DNA of 61,533 bases from Lingula anatina (GCF_001039355.2 NW_019775554.1:52077-113609); one strand, 5' to 3'. Numbered from the stretch's first letter, positions 23,101 to 33,490 are shown. Notes: generated by a model from the sequence alone, not told the origin. Numbers and translations: made by a program.

Positions 23101-26100
23101 CAATATGAAAAGCGGCATCCTGATATGTGACCCCACGCTGAGTAACGTAAAAGTTGCATATATAACATTAAATTTTGCCTTTTTTTCTAAAAGCTTCAGG
23201 TTCAGTAGGACCTTGCATTAATGACACAGCTGCTATTCCAACAACCACTACTCTACCCCCACCACCAACGGGTTCCGCCACTGTACCCCCTGCCAATACC
23301 TTAGTCAACCCAGGGGTGGCAACCTTTCAAGGCAACAGCCTTTTGTTTAACTGCGAATTCGACTCCACAGACTGTGGCCTCTTTCAAGATCCCTCGGATA
23401 CACTAAACTGGAAGCGGTGGCGGGGGAGGGCACCGACCAAATATACGGGTCCCGTTAAAGGGGATCACACTGGAAATGGAGGTAGGGATAACATGAACTA
23501 AAGACTTTTAAATAATGATGTGCAAATTTCTGTACAGTTTACTAATACTCTGACGGTATATTGACGGTTCCAAGACGCATGTACCAGTAGGCTACGAGTA
23601 GGACGTGAACAAAATATATTTTATAAACATGTAAACGTACTTGCCTCCAATGCACATAGGTGTGACAGGAATGGCAGTCCGCTAGGAACCGTAAACCTTT
23701 CCCCATTGCTGTGTAAAGGTGACATTCGTCTCATTATCCCATATGCTAAACCCATTGCTCCGACTAACCCTTCTCTATACTAATCAAGGCTAGTGTTTTC
23801 ACCTGTGCTTTACTAATATTTTATTTTTACTGTCGTTCGATCATGTTTCTGCTATACACGCCTCTAAGTAAGCATATTTATTTGACTTATAGTAACAACT
23901 TTGTCATGTCCTTACCCCCAGGTTATTACTTCTACGTGGAGTCCACACGGGCCGGGAAGGGCGACGACGCCCGTATTTTCTTACCCCCGATCACAAACAG
24001 GGAGAACAAGTGCCTGGAGTTCTGGTACTTCCAGTACGGTATCGACGTGGGGATACTCAGGGTGCTGGCTAAGAACGCCAGCACTGTGTCCTGGACGCTG
24101 TGGGAGACGCAGGGAGAGGGTGAGTGGTGACTGCAGGAATTATGGTCCCCTTTTAGCAAAATATGACGCAAATGAAATATTTGTATGTCGAAATTGCCTA
24201 CTGACAATTTTAATTTAAATTGACCTGTCACCAGGAAAATTTGTAGAACTCAACGAATGAAGCTAAACTTTGCATGTTTGTCAAATCGCCCAGTTGCAGT
24301 TTCAGCATTGTTTTAATTAAAAGGTCTTCCCTTAGAAAGTTGAATTTGTCCTCCCCAGTCTTGAAAAATTACGGAAAATCAATCCCTTTATTTAGTCTCC
24401 ACCAAGCAGACCTATGAGGGCACGGCAGAAGGGGCACCTTGCGTATTCCCGTACAATCCGGGGTTTACGGACGAGTACAGCTGTACTACCTACCTTAACT
24501 TTGGTAATGACGAGCCATGGTGTGGAACCGACGCTAACGCCATTAAGTGGGGACGCTGTCACCGTAAGTGCATACTTGCAGCGTTTGCAGTGTTTCAAGG
24601 GGGTGACTTCGGTTATCGTAATACGTGAACAAACTAATGATGATGTACATGTACATGTGCGATGCGATGTTTTACATCATTTCTGGAACAATATGTTACC
24701 CAGTATATTTACATTTTAGATCCACGATTGAGGCATTGTCAACTACAACTTCATTTATTTCTACCAGACCAATTTGGAGGTCATAAAACATAAAAGAGTT
24801 AAAAACGAGTATCTTTGTTTATTTTGCATATAAAGAATATCCACTATAATGTACCGGTAATGTGTTTCTTGACACAGGCTCAGGTTTGCAGCAGTGGCAG
24901 CGTGCACGTGTGAACGTGACCGGTGAACTTGTGGCCTTGACCTTTGAGGTCAAACTAACAAGTGGCAGTCAGTACAGCGATTACGCTATAGACGACATTA
25001 AGTTGGCACTGGGAGAATGCCCGGACGACCCAGGTAGGCCGTATTCCTTAAAACACACGTTCTCACCACGACACATGTTCTCACCACGACTGAGTTAGAC
25101 TGGCAGTAGGCCAGCTGCTGGTAGCCCGATGTCCAGATTCTTTTCATTGGGAAAATATTAAGCATTATTGAGTTCCGTGAAATTTGCCGTATTGCGATAG
25201 CAACCCCTGCTTAAAGTTTATTCAAGTATACCAGCAACGCCCATAATTTAAATACACTGTCACATTCAGCCTAGCTGTATTCAGATTTGATCGGTACACA
25301 TTTTAAGATCTAGCCAATCGACTGGACGTTTTAATTGCTTAAAAAAAACTCCACTATCAACTTGTCTAAATGTTTGCCTTTCCACCTTGAAAACAAACGA
25401 AACTCTCGAGTCCTTATTACATAGAACAATTTTGGTGTCCGTCTCAAAGTAGGATGTCAGTTAAGCAAATGGACTTGAGAGCCCAACCCCGCCTTCATAT
25501 GTAGTGTGCACTCCCCTTGTGCATTTTCTCTTTTGTAGCTACCTTTAAACCCACGTTGGACCCAAAGCCTACCACCAAGGCCACCACGCTGTCTACGAGC
25601 ACACAATCTACAGTGACCAAGCCCACCACGACGATAGGTAAGCCTTATATTTATCTATTTTCACAGGTACTTGTAAACGCCATGTATATTATAGCAATTG
25701 GTTGAAATCATTAAATTTAATTGCGGTAATGAATGATTGGAAACAATATCCCATCACCAGACTCACAGGGTTGAATTAAATTGTATTGTGAAATTGGAGT
25801 CCAATTTCCGTTATATGTGGAATTTTAATTGGTATATTATCTTATCTTATTTAATCTTAGGATATGTACATAGTCAACAATTTTTGTTTAATTTAACCAT
25901 CTTACTGAAACGAGTACATGTAGCGCGCAGCGGTATCATTACAGAAAATTCGTCGCTTGGTAGAAGTCGTGTCTGTTTCTGATTACTATTTTAAGCTGAA
26001 CAACATCAGTAAATTTATAACGCATCTGTGCACAATGCGGTTACTGGAACCTATTTTTCTTCAGGTTTTAACAGTTCTGACACAACTACAAATTCAAGAA

Positions 26101-28202
26101 GTACAAGTAAAACTTCAACAACAGCTGCACCAACTACCTCATCTGCACCCAAGCAAACGACTAAACCTACGACAAAACCTACGTCTACTTCTAAACCAAC
26201 GACAACACCAACAACCCAACCAACAACTAAAGCTACAACTAAGCCTACAACTAAATCAACAACAAAGCCAACAACTAAACCTACAGTTAAACCAACGACA
26301 AAACCGACCACAATGCCAACAACAACGCCTACTGCTCGACCAACAACGACAACCACTAAACCTACTACAAAGTCTACAACCAAACCCACAACAATATCTA
26401 CAACTAGACCTACAACAAGACCTACAACTACACCTACATCTAAACCAACGACAAAATCCACGACAACGACAACCACTAAACCTACGACAAAGTCTACAAC
26501 CAAGCCCACAACAACACCTACAACAAAACCCACGACAAAACCCACGACCAAACAAACAATTAAAACTACAACTACAATTCTATATTCTTCAGGCACTACC
26601 AGTCCAACTCCTGCCAAGTCCACTAAGCCTGGAATATCACCCACATCACCCACACCCACAACATCAACAGCTACACCAAAATCTACAGATAAACCCACAA
26701 CCAGCACAAAACCCATCTCAAACCCGGGCTCAACAATTTCTACCGGACCTACCAGGAAAAGGGTGCCCACAAGTTCTGCCCCAAATGAAATCAATGGGAG
26801 TGATCGGCTGAAGGGGAACAGCGGAGGAGATGGGTCAGGTATGATGAGTTTGATCTTGTCAAACCATTTGCAGCAGAAGAAATCCTTATCCATACATGGA
26901 TGTTAATTTTATGCTGTATTTCGAATCTATGGCAAAAGTAATGGTGCAGCTTGGATTTGTTGGTTTACCTGTTAGGCTCTTTTATAACTGTATTTGCTAC
27001 GTCAGTGCAATTGCATACTTGTATGTTTAAATGAAGACGAACTCGGATTGGGTTAATTCTACGTATGGGTTGGTTTAACCTTCTCTCAGTTTCACGTGAT
27101 CAGAATCAGTCGATGCAGATGCCAAAAATCTGGCACCAGCAGTATTTACTAGAAAGAAGGTTGTCCTTTAATTAAAGTTTTTTTTGTGTGTGTGTGTGGG
27201 GGGGGGGGGGGGTAGGGAAATATACACTGTAGGTCGTGTTAACTTTATTCATTAATTCGATTCTATTTTGTTTGCTGTGACAAAGAGAGAATGAGAAAGA
27301 GATTCCAAATTCTGACACCTGAAGGGAACCACTGCGTTAGATGTATGTTAGATGAGCTGCGACAGACGTATTGTGTTTATTTTTTCCAGGCAATGTGGCT
27401 GTGGCGGCAGGTGGCGCTGCTGGCGGGTTGGTGGCCATCGTGGTAGTGGCGATTGCTCTTATTTTTATCGTAAGGTGAGTCCTTTCTGTTTCTCACATCT
27501 TATCCATCCAAGGTCTCTCGTTTGTCACTCGAAACGATAGATTGAAACCAACAGAGCAATTGTAAACTGTAGCACGACAAAAAGGGTATTTTCTTCAAAA
27601 GGTTACTAAAAGTTAAAAAAAAAAAAAAAACAACTAAACTTGATTCTCAACACTGATTTTTTTCAACAACATTTCCACAAACTTGTACAGCTATCACTTT
27701 TTCACTAAATTTACTATTGACGCCTTAAAAGTCTTTTGGAAGGAGCGATCAGCTTATATGATAATAAAGGATGTTATTTTGCCTTACGTGTACCATGAAT
27801 AACATTTTCGGCAGTCTTCTTATTTTGGGTAATCGCGTCAAAACAGTTAATCAAAGATAAATTATGTTTTGGAAAATAAAATGTGCACATATGCCTTTGG
27901 CGTCTTTTTGCAAACACTTTTTTTTAATTCCTTGCATAATTCAAGCAGGGCACCTTTTTATCTGGTTAAAATTTTGAAATGAACCTTGAAACAAAATGTG
28001 TGATGAGCTAATAGCAAAAAAACTTAACTCATCAACTTTAATGGGCTTTTCCAGGCGATCACGTGGCATCAAACCCACTGACACTCGTAATCTCGTAAAC
28101 GGAAAATCCTCCAATAACGGAAATATGGAACTGAACATAGTTTACAATGACGGCACTGCGTCGCTTGAAAATCCGCTTTATGGGACGCAAACCGATGCAT
28201 AA
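15943..28202 (+). CDS. Type I membrane MAM/FN2 protein with mucin-like stalk (tail A isoform, 1279 aa)
   Basis: Twenty exons: 15943-15988, 16576-16728, 18022-18222, 18685-18834, 19108-19398, 19809-20009, 20400-20570, 20855-21010, 21336-21389, 21653-21802, 22100-22300, 22641-22790, 23194-23481, 23922-24119, 24396-24563, 24878-25033, 25539-25637, 26065-26838, 27390-27474 and 28055-28202 (3840 nt, in frame). All introns are phase 1 except the last, which is phase 2. Order: signal peptide (MDTKSLVIFLASLSIG), MAM1 (about 18-180), Thr/Pro linker, MAM2 (about 225-455) with an FN2-like insert at 348-404, Pro linker, MAM3 (about 477-640), MAM4 (about 680-910) with an FN2-like insert at 804-859, a Thr/Lys/Pro stalk (912-1200), one TM helix (GGLVAIVVVAIALIFIV) and a short tail ending ENPLYGTQTDA. 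MAM domains mediate adhesion or oligomerisation; ligand unknown. No orthologue is recognised by name. Confidence 0.85.
16576..18834 (+). other. MAM domain 1 (exons 2-4)
   Basis: Three exons (153, 201, 150 nt). MAM signatures are FECTFDKDTCDFKDD, FDWRIG, GPSADHTLGN, RCLNFYYHMYGLDMGRLNVYL and SDIAIDDIVV. The exon junction inside the domain after WTMAG is the position where MAM2 and MAM4 carry an extra FN2 exon. MAM1 has none. Confidence 0.9.
17144..17359 (-). mobile_element. Harbinger-like MITE family A, copy 2 (inverted)
   Basis: 216 bp in MAM gene intron 2, in the opposite orientation to copies 1 and 3. It shares GATCGATCTA, TAACTCCCTGGGGG and CTTTTAGTAGGC, and is flanked by ATA on both sides. 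Confidence 0.75.
19108..21010 (+). other. MAM domain 2 with nested FN2-like module (exons 5-8)
   Basis: Exon 5 gives a Thr/Pro linker, then FICQFDSNFCGMNQD and LDWARRRG. Exon 6 gives CLEFYYYQYGIDMGKLNV up to LWEVQGE. Exon 7 (20400-20570) is a complete FN2-like domain (GAPCVFPF, FGNDEPWCGTD, KWGKC). Exon 8 then resumes MAM with WQRALVNIAG and YSDYAIDDIKIGLGKCP. FN2 modules normally stand alone and bind collagen or glycans. Confidence 0.85.
20083..20171. repeat. (TTA)n microsatellite
   Basis: A long ATT/TTA trinucleotide run of about 60 bp followed by T-rich sequence, in MAM gene intron 6. Shorter TTA runs occur at 3769-3802, 6321-6349 and 16979-17010. Confidence 0.95.
21653..22790 (+). other. 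MAM domain 3 (exons 10-12)
   Basis: Exons of 150, 201 and 150 nt repeat the MAM1 layout (153, 201, 150). The sequence is close to MAM1: FDCTFDDDNCGFKDD, FDWRIGSG, RCLNFFYHMYGKDIGRLNVYL, DIAIDDITVV. It lacks an FN2 insert. Exon 9 (21336-21389) is an 18-residue Pro-rich linker joining it to MAM2. Confidence 0.9.
23194..25033 (+). other. MAM domain 4 with nested FN2-like module (exons 13-16)
   Basis: Exons of 288, 198, 168 and 156 nt mirror exons 5-8 (291, 201, 171, 156). The linker GPCINDTAAIPTTTTLPP matches exon 5 almost exactly. The FN2-like exon (24396-24563) has GAPCVFPY, NFGNDEPWCGTD and KWGRC, and is flanked by LWETQGE and WQRARVNVTG of the host MAM domain. The exon 13 acceptor could be 23193 or the in-phase alternative six bases later at 23199. 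Confidence 0.85.
25539..26838 (+). repeat. Thr/Lys/Pro mucin-like stalk (exons 17-18)
   Basis: Exon 17 (99 nt) and exon 18 (774 nt) encode long runs of (P/S)TTK and KPTT tetrads, expected to be densely O-glycosylated. The DNA is a degenerate ACN-ACN-AAR-CCN repeat, so the opposite strand and other frames are also open for about 280 codons; these are shadows. Exon 18 contains a second in-phase acceptor-like site (TATATTCTTCAG, ending 26592), so an isoform skipping most of the repeat is possible. Confidence 0.8.
28055..28202 (+). CDS. Alternative terminal exon A (NPLY tail)
   Basis: Acceptor TTTTCCAG at 28054. It completes the split Arg codon from the TM exon and encodes a 49-residue basic cytoplasmic tail ending ENPLYGTQTDA-stop. 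NPLY fits the NPxY motif recognised by PTB-domain endocytic and signalling adaptors. Exon B at 29240 starts in the same phase with the same RR basic start, so the two are mutually exclusive last exons. Confidence 0.75.
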
Positions 28203-28342
28203 ACGCAATTTTTCGCTTACCAGTGAAGGTATTCAATACAATTATAATAAAAAAATTAAATTAAAATAAAGAAACTGACGCCAAAGTGAAAAATAAACGT
28301 TTCGATTACCAACTTATGCACCTCACATTTTCACACGCAATA

Positions 28343-28947
28343 CACCCTGAGCTTCAGAGCTAACTTGACACTAACCTTTTCACTGTAGCCTATCTCCATC
28401 GTGTCAAGTAACCTCTGACGAAAATAGTTTGACCTATTTTATATAAGCCAATCGAATCCATGTTTCAAAAATTTTCACCAAAGTTTGGTGAAAACGCTGA
28501 TTGGTTGATCGTCAATCGGCAATCCTCGGCTGATTCCGCAAGCTCCATACTAACAACATAATTATTGTCGAGTGCGGAGACATCCGAGTAGTTCCGAGTG
28601 CATAACCGTACACAAAGAAAGCATGGAGTATATCGGAATTGAAACCAGAGCAGTATGATGCCCTGCATTATTATCTACTGAGGGATGATGTATTTTGCGT
28701 GCTGCCCACAGGTTACGGCAAGTCCCTGATATTCAGCCTTATCTTTGATTGGTCCGGATTTGAACAAAGCGCGCTTTGACTCGTTCGCGTTCATTGGCTA
28801 GATCGTTTAATGAGTCATTGAGTGCGGGCTTTAAATTTGATTGGCGGGCGGCGGGGGCACTCGAATCTGGTCAGAGGTTTTTTGACACGATGGAGATAGG
28901 CTACAGTGAAAAGGTAAAGTGTCAAGTTAGCTCTGAAGCTCAGGGTG
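28343..28947 (+). mobile_element. hAT-like (8-bp duplication) transposon with captured RecQ-type helicase fragment
   Basis: A 605-bp element bounded by terminal inverted repeats of about 69 bp starting CACCCTGAGCTTCAGAGC. It is flanked by perfect 8-bp duplications ACGCAATA (28335-28342 and 28948-28955). It lies in the intron between the two alternative tail exons. The interior (28636-28752) keeps a 39-codon open reading frame resembling the N-terminal helicase region of RecQ-like proteins (ELKPEQYDALHYYLL, then VLPTGYGKSLIF, a Walker A motif). No transposase is present, so it is non-autonomous. Confidence 0.8.
28636..28752 (+). pseudogene. RecQ-type helicase fragment inside a DNA transposon
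   Basis: A 39-codon frame with KPEQ (Q-motif-like) followed by VLPTGYGKSLIF (Walker A, motif I). Only the first two helicase motifs are present; no DEAH box or helicase-C region follows. It is therefore a captured or relic fragment, unlikely to be functional. Confidence 0.6.
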
Positions 28948-29239
28948 ACGCAATACAAAAATTAAATAGAAAAAAATGTTGGCATTGTGGCATGGCATGG
29001 CTTACTTAAAACCTCGCACTTTGAAGTAAAAATGCATTTTTCGTGTTTTACACATACATACAAAATAAATAAAGCTACTGTCTTAAGATGAGCACCACTG
29101 GGAAAATATATATATTCCACACATCAGCGCTTTGTAGCTAGAAATGATGTTAGCCTTCCGATAGGTAACTACACTTCCAGAACTCTGATGTGTACAAGAA
29201 GATGCAGATTATTTTCGTTTACGATGGTTTACATTTCAG

Positions 29240-29366
29240 GCGTCAACGTCAGAATACAGGCAAGCCAGGAGACAAGAACATATCAGTGGGTTTCCAGAAT
29301 GACCACATGGACACTAAGATGGACTCCAGCGTTCATATAGAGAACCCTCTTTTCTCAGATGCCTGA
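29240..29366 (+). CDS. Alternative terminal exon B (NPLF tail)
   Basis: Acceptor ACATTTCAG at 29239. It encodes RRQRQNTGKPGDKNIS and onward to IENPLFSDA-stop (42 residues including the split Arg). Joined to the TM exon at 27474 it gives a 1272-aa isoform. It is clearly homologous to exon A in its basic start and its ENPL(Y/F) end. The Tyr of NPxY is replaced by Phe. Confidence 0.75.
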
Positions 29367-30203
29367 GTGAACTTTTTTTTAAAAAACGCCAGAAAAAAAT
29401 GTATATTTATCTAAAAAGACATTTTCTATCCGATGATGCAAGAGCAAATTTCATGTATAAGACGAGGCTTTTTTTTTTTTTTTTTGTCAAACCAAATGAT
29501 AAATTTTAAGTATTTTGATTACAGATATGCACTTTTATTCACAAAAGTGTATAATGTTAAACTTTTATCATGCATTTGAAATGCTACATGTATCATAGCC
29601 ACAAGAAAGACTGGAAAGCGATATGAAAAAAATCCATTTATTGGCCAACAACAGACAAAATATAAGGGAAATCAGAACTTGAATAATGAGTAGATTATGT
29701 TTAATACATAGTTAAATTCAGTATAATGTATGTAAATTTTTACTAGCGTTTTACAATATATCTGAAAATTTATTTGTCTATTTATTTCTCTTTGAAGAAT
29801 TAATTTTTTGGCCTATATGGTTATGTGTAACATATACAAAAAAATCTGTTCCTGTAGTTACGGCAAATATGTGATTATACAGTAAAGCAATTTTCTTATC
29901 AGCACCTGTCCACTGTAGTTTTAGCTCAATTTTAAGCATAAATCAGGGATTTAGTCATTTAAGTTACAGAAATGAATCTCACTTTATATAACTTGGGGTA
30001 TTAGAAGCACCAAATCTTGACTCTTTACATTTTTGACAACTACTAAAAATGACCTTGGCTTGTTTTCAAAATGCATTTTGGGTTTTCTTATTAATATTTT
30101 CTATCTGTGTATCCATTCCTTCATTTTTATCAATTTACCACAGTTATAAAAACAGCAAATTCAGCTCAAATGAATTGTGCTAGGGTTGCTCCTACATTAA
30201 TCA

Positions 30204-31244
30204 TCACTTCATAGGTATCCAACCACGCACAAAGTAGTCCTCCTTAAAAACTTGGTCGTAAAGCCAGGACCCAGCTTTTGGCCAATCACGGTAGTAGATG
30301 GTGGTGCCCCCTGTCAGAAATGCAGCCCACCAACCATATGTCCCCGTACTTATGATCATATGTTGACACAGAGATAAAATAGCGAGATCCACTCCTTGGT
30401 CCTTGGCATGAGAGAAAACAACGTCACTTGATGTCAATTTTTTCTGCCATCCTTTACTACTGTCACTGCATACAATAAAGACCACTTTGTTTTTATGTTT
30501 TCTTTTAAAGAAATTCATAGCTGTTTTGAAGTATTGTTCACTGGGGGTGGTATATCCAGCTTTTTTATATACGTCATAATCAGAGATATCACCTCTTCTA
30601 ATATGAATTCCAACAAAAGTACATGAATTATTCTCATGACACTGAAACTTGTTACTGACATCACGATGAAACTTTTTAGCTTCATTTAAGATCTCCTCCC
30701 TAAACTGGAACTCTTGTCTCACAATGTCATTGACATTTTTAAAATACTTCCACGACTGAAAGTAACCGTAAAGTAGATAGTTATACCTGGGGTCCAGTGT
30801 CTCAGTGAGAATGTCGTAGTAACAACAGCGCCCATAAAACTGCGTCACAGTCAGATACATCCCCAGGGTATTTTGGAGGTTTTTTGTACTGGGGGTGCTG
30901 ATTTTAAATATTCGCTCCATCTCGGGGTTATAGGGTATCACAGCAGTGAGGTTATTCCTGGCAGCTATCCCGAGTAAAGAAGCAAACTGGAACATCTGGT
31001 TACCCAACCGAGCCCAGAAGTTAATGGATATAGTCTTCTGTGGCACGTATATTGGCGCTGGTGGACCACGATCCAGTTTAAATGTGTGTAAACGTGTCTC
31101 ATAGTACAGACAAATCAGTATAGTTATGATAAGTATTACTATGAAGTGCTGGAATTGTTTTGAACTAGCCATCAATTGATATCCTCCAAGTGCTTCTTGC
31201 ATAGTTAATACATTAATTTCCTCCTTTGAATTAATTCTTTCCAT
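30204..31244 (-). CDS. GT11 alpha-1,2-fucosyltransferase-like, type II Golgi membrane protein
   Basis: A single 346-codon exon. A short cytosolic N-terminus is followed by a signal-anchor helix (about residues 34-48, FIVILIITILICLYY), a short stem and a GT11 catalytic domain. GT11 motifs are ARLGNQMFQFASLLGIA (78-94), the GDP-fucose-binding HIRRGD (214-219) and STGTYGWWAAFLTGG (299-313). GT11 enzymes transfer fucose from GDP-Fuc to galactose in alpha-1,2 linkage on glycans in the Golgi lumen. The length is usual for animal members. Met15 or Met25 could also serve as the start. It lies antisense just downstream of the MAM gene tail exons and may share 3' flanking DNA with exon B. Confidence 0.9.
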   Translation of the reverse strand: MERINSKEEINVLTMQEALGGYQLMASSKQFQHFIVILIITILICLYYETRLHTFKLDRGPPAPIYVPQKTISINFWARLGNQMFQFASLLGIAARNNLTAVIPYNPEMERIFKISTPSTKNLQNTLGMYLTVTQFYGRCCYYDILTETLDPRYNYLLYGYFQSWKYFKNVNDIVRQEFQFREEILNEAKKFHRDVSNKFQCHENNSCTFVGIHIRRGDISDYDVYKKAGYTTPSEQYFKTAMNFFKRKHKNKVVFIVCSDSSKGWQKKLTSSDVVFSHAKDQGVDLAILSLCQHMIISTGTYGWWAAFLTGGTTIYYRDWPKAGSWLYDQVFKEDYFVRGWIPMK

Positions 31245-32099
31245 TCACAATAGGCAGTAATGACTTCAGTTTCAGAACAAACATTTTGCGATACTAAATG
31301 ATAAGCAATCCGTGACTATGTCTTCAGTGACTAGGATTCACATTTTAAGAGTTATTATTCTCTGCCTTCTCTTTTTGGACTCTGGGATATGCTGACAAAC
31401 CGTTTCTGATAACACGCCTCATTTTCAACTGTGCAGCTCAAACATAGATTTGCACCAGTTGTAGGAAGTAAGACAAACAATATTTTGGCCCTGTATCCTT
31501 GTTTTTGCTTCTTTAGCGATGTCACACGCTTACTGACACTGCTCTATTTCTAGTTTCAATTCAGACTTGGTGGCACTAGAGTTGCAACTTGTAAAGTTAC
31601 ACTTGAGTTGTCGCGGTATTACCAACGATCATCAATGTAGCAAGCACCTCTCCTCAAGACTCCAGTCAGGGCAGATCCCCTTGTGTCTTCCTTTTCAACT
31701 GTCACATCCCTTTGCATGCCTCCGACACGTTTGACTTAATGTTTCTCTGCAAAAACGCGCAGCATCCAGCTAGCTTGCAATTGGGGTTTTACGCTTGGTT
31801 CCGATAATAGCAACGCATTTTATATTAATACAACAAAATAAATTCAACAATTTAAAAATAAAATAATCTTCCCTTATTTATGAAATGTATTAATTACAAT
31901 GCACCGGTATTTTATTATAAACTTTTGACCAAATCACCTATGCAAATGCATTGATTTTTTTACACAATTGGAGGAACATTTTCTAAGGAACAAGTCAAAA
32001 ATAGCACAGCACTCCCTCAGGTGGCAATGAAAATCAAGATAAGACAAACTCTACACTTTAGGACAGAAACCACCCCATTGACAAATACCTGCCAAAAAA

Positions 32100-32147
<48 letters not shown>

Positions 32148-32596
32148 AAAATAACAAAAATAAGATAATGATAAGAATTTGGCAAAATGGACCCTATTCC
32201 CATGGATAGCAGGTACATAGAAATAAAATACAGTGACACAAAATTATATCCTAACTAGTAATTAAGCTTTGTCACTTTTGGGACAGGAATGGTACCCCGA
32301 TACATCGTAGTCCTTGAAACGGAACTTGAGGGTACCATATGATAAGTACGGGTTTAAGGGTTAGTGTAAGTTGGAGTATTGGGTTAACGTTAGTATTTGG
32401 GACGAATATCACCTGTTCAAAGTTAATGGAAGCGGACCGCGGTTCCTAGCGCCCTGTCATTCTCGTCACAACGACAGCACTCCATTGAAATCACAATTCG
32501 TAGGAAACGAGTGAAAATAAACCCCATACGCATTTACATCTCTTCAAAAGTCTCCGCGTTCTACGTATTATTAAGATCATTATATGGGATATGTAG

Positions 32597-32753
32597 GCGA
32601 TCGCGTAGCTTCCAGGGAACTCCCTGAAACTCAATTAATATCGTTAACGGTGTAAATCCTTCAACAATGGGAATATATGGAAATGCACGATACAAGAATG
32701 ACAGCCATGCCTGATTTGAAAATCCGCTTAATGAAACGAAGACCTATGCTTAA
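32597..32753 (+). pseudogene. Decayed third copy of the MAM-protein tail exon
   Basis: A clear nucleotide match to exon 28055-28202: AGGCGATCGCGTAGC at the start, ATCGTTAACGG in the middle, GAAAATCCGCTTAATG at the end, then a TAA at the equivalent place. The acceptor polypyrimidine tract has decayed to ATATGTAG, and the frame gains an early TGA. The end still reads FENPLNETKTYA-stop in its own frame, so the Tyr of NPLY is lost. It lies beyond the fucosyltransferase gene. Confidence 0.7.
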
Positions 32754-33172
32754 ACGAGTGTTCTTTTATTAATTCCCTAGGGCACTACTCTCAATTCGTA
32801 AAAAGGCGAGAAAAGTCAGTTTGTAATTCATATGATATTACAGAAAGTATCGCTGAATTTTCAAGTCAAAAGAGATATCCCCATGTGTACGTTATTTTAA
32901 TCTTATTTACCACAATTAATCTATTATTCAAAACCTTAAAACCTTATTTCCCCATTCATTTGTAAATATAAACGCACACCTTGACACGATTCATCCTTCA
33001 AGCAGAGTTTAAGTAACAAAACGTGCCTGGTCTTGTCTGCTTATGTGAACGTGAGACAGATGCTGACGTGACTGCCTCAAACTTTTACTCCTGACCGCCA
33101 TATTTATGATCCATCCAAGATCTATTCTCATCGGTTATAACTTGAAACTTTTATTTTCACTCATTTATTTAA

Positions 33173-33490
33173 AGGGATAATAACTCTTCGTTTTGGCCAA
33201 AAAATGAATTTTCCCATACTTACCAATGGTTAATGAATCCATTTTTACATTCAAAGTTAGTCCCTGTTTTTTTTTCTAAAAAGTTTGTTTTTTTGTTAAA
33301 ATCTCTTAAGAGATTATAACCGAGTACAGCCATCAATGGAGGTCACGTGATCTGACGACAAGCTCAGATATCAGAATAAAAGCTATAACTGCCGTTTTTT
33401 GTGGTAAAACAGAATATATTATATTTCTTTGAGTTGTTCACAATGTTTTTATTGTCAAATATAGATATCATACGAAGAGTTATTATCCCT
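33173..33490. mobile_element. piggyBac-like MITE with TTAA target duplication
   Basis: A 318-bp element with perfect 19-bp terminal inverted repeats AGGGATAATAACTCTTCGT, flanked by TTAA on both sides (33169-33172 and 33491-33494). TTAA duplication is the hallmark of piggyBac-type insertion. No coding frame inside. Confidence 0.8.

Noticed and set aside
26051-26893. 280-codon open frame on the minus strand (Val/Gly-rich) and a Gln/Leu-rich plus-strand frame over the same span
   Set aside because: Both are shadows of the degenerate Thr-Thr-Lys-Pro codon repeat of the mucin exon. They lack a signal, domains or splice support.
7861-28202. A single meprin-like fusion of the astacin and MAM genes
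   Set aside because: The genes are on opposite strands, each with its own signal peptide exon and stop codon.
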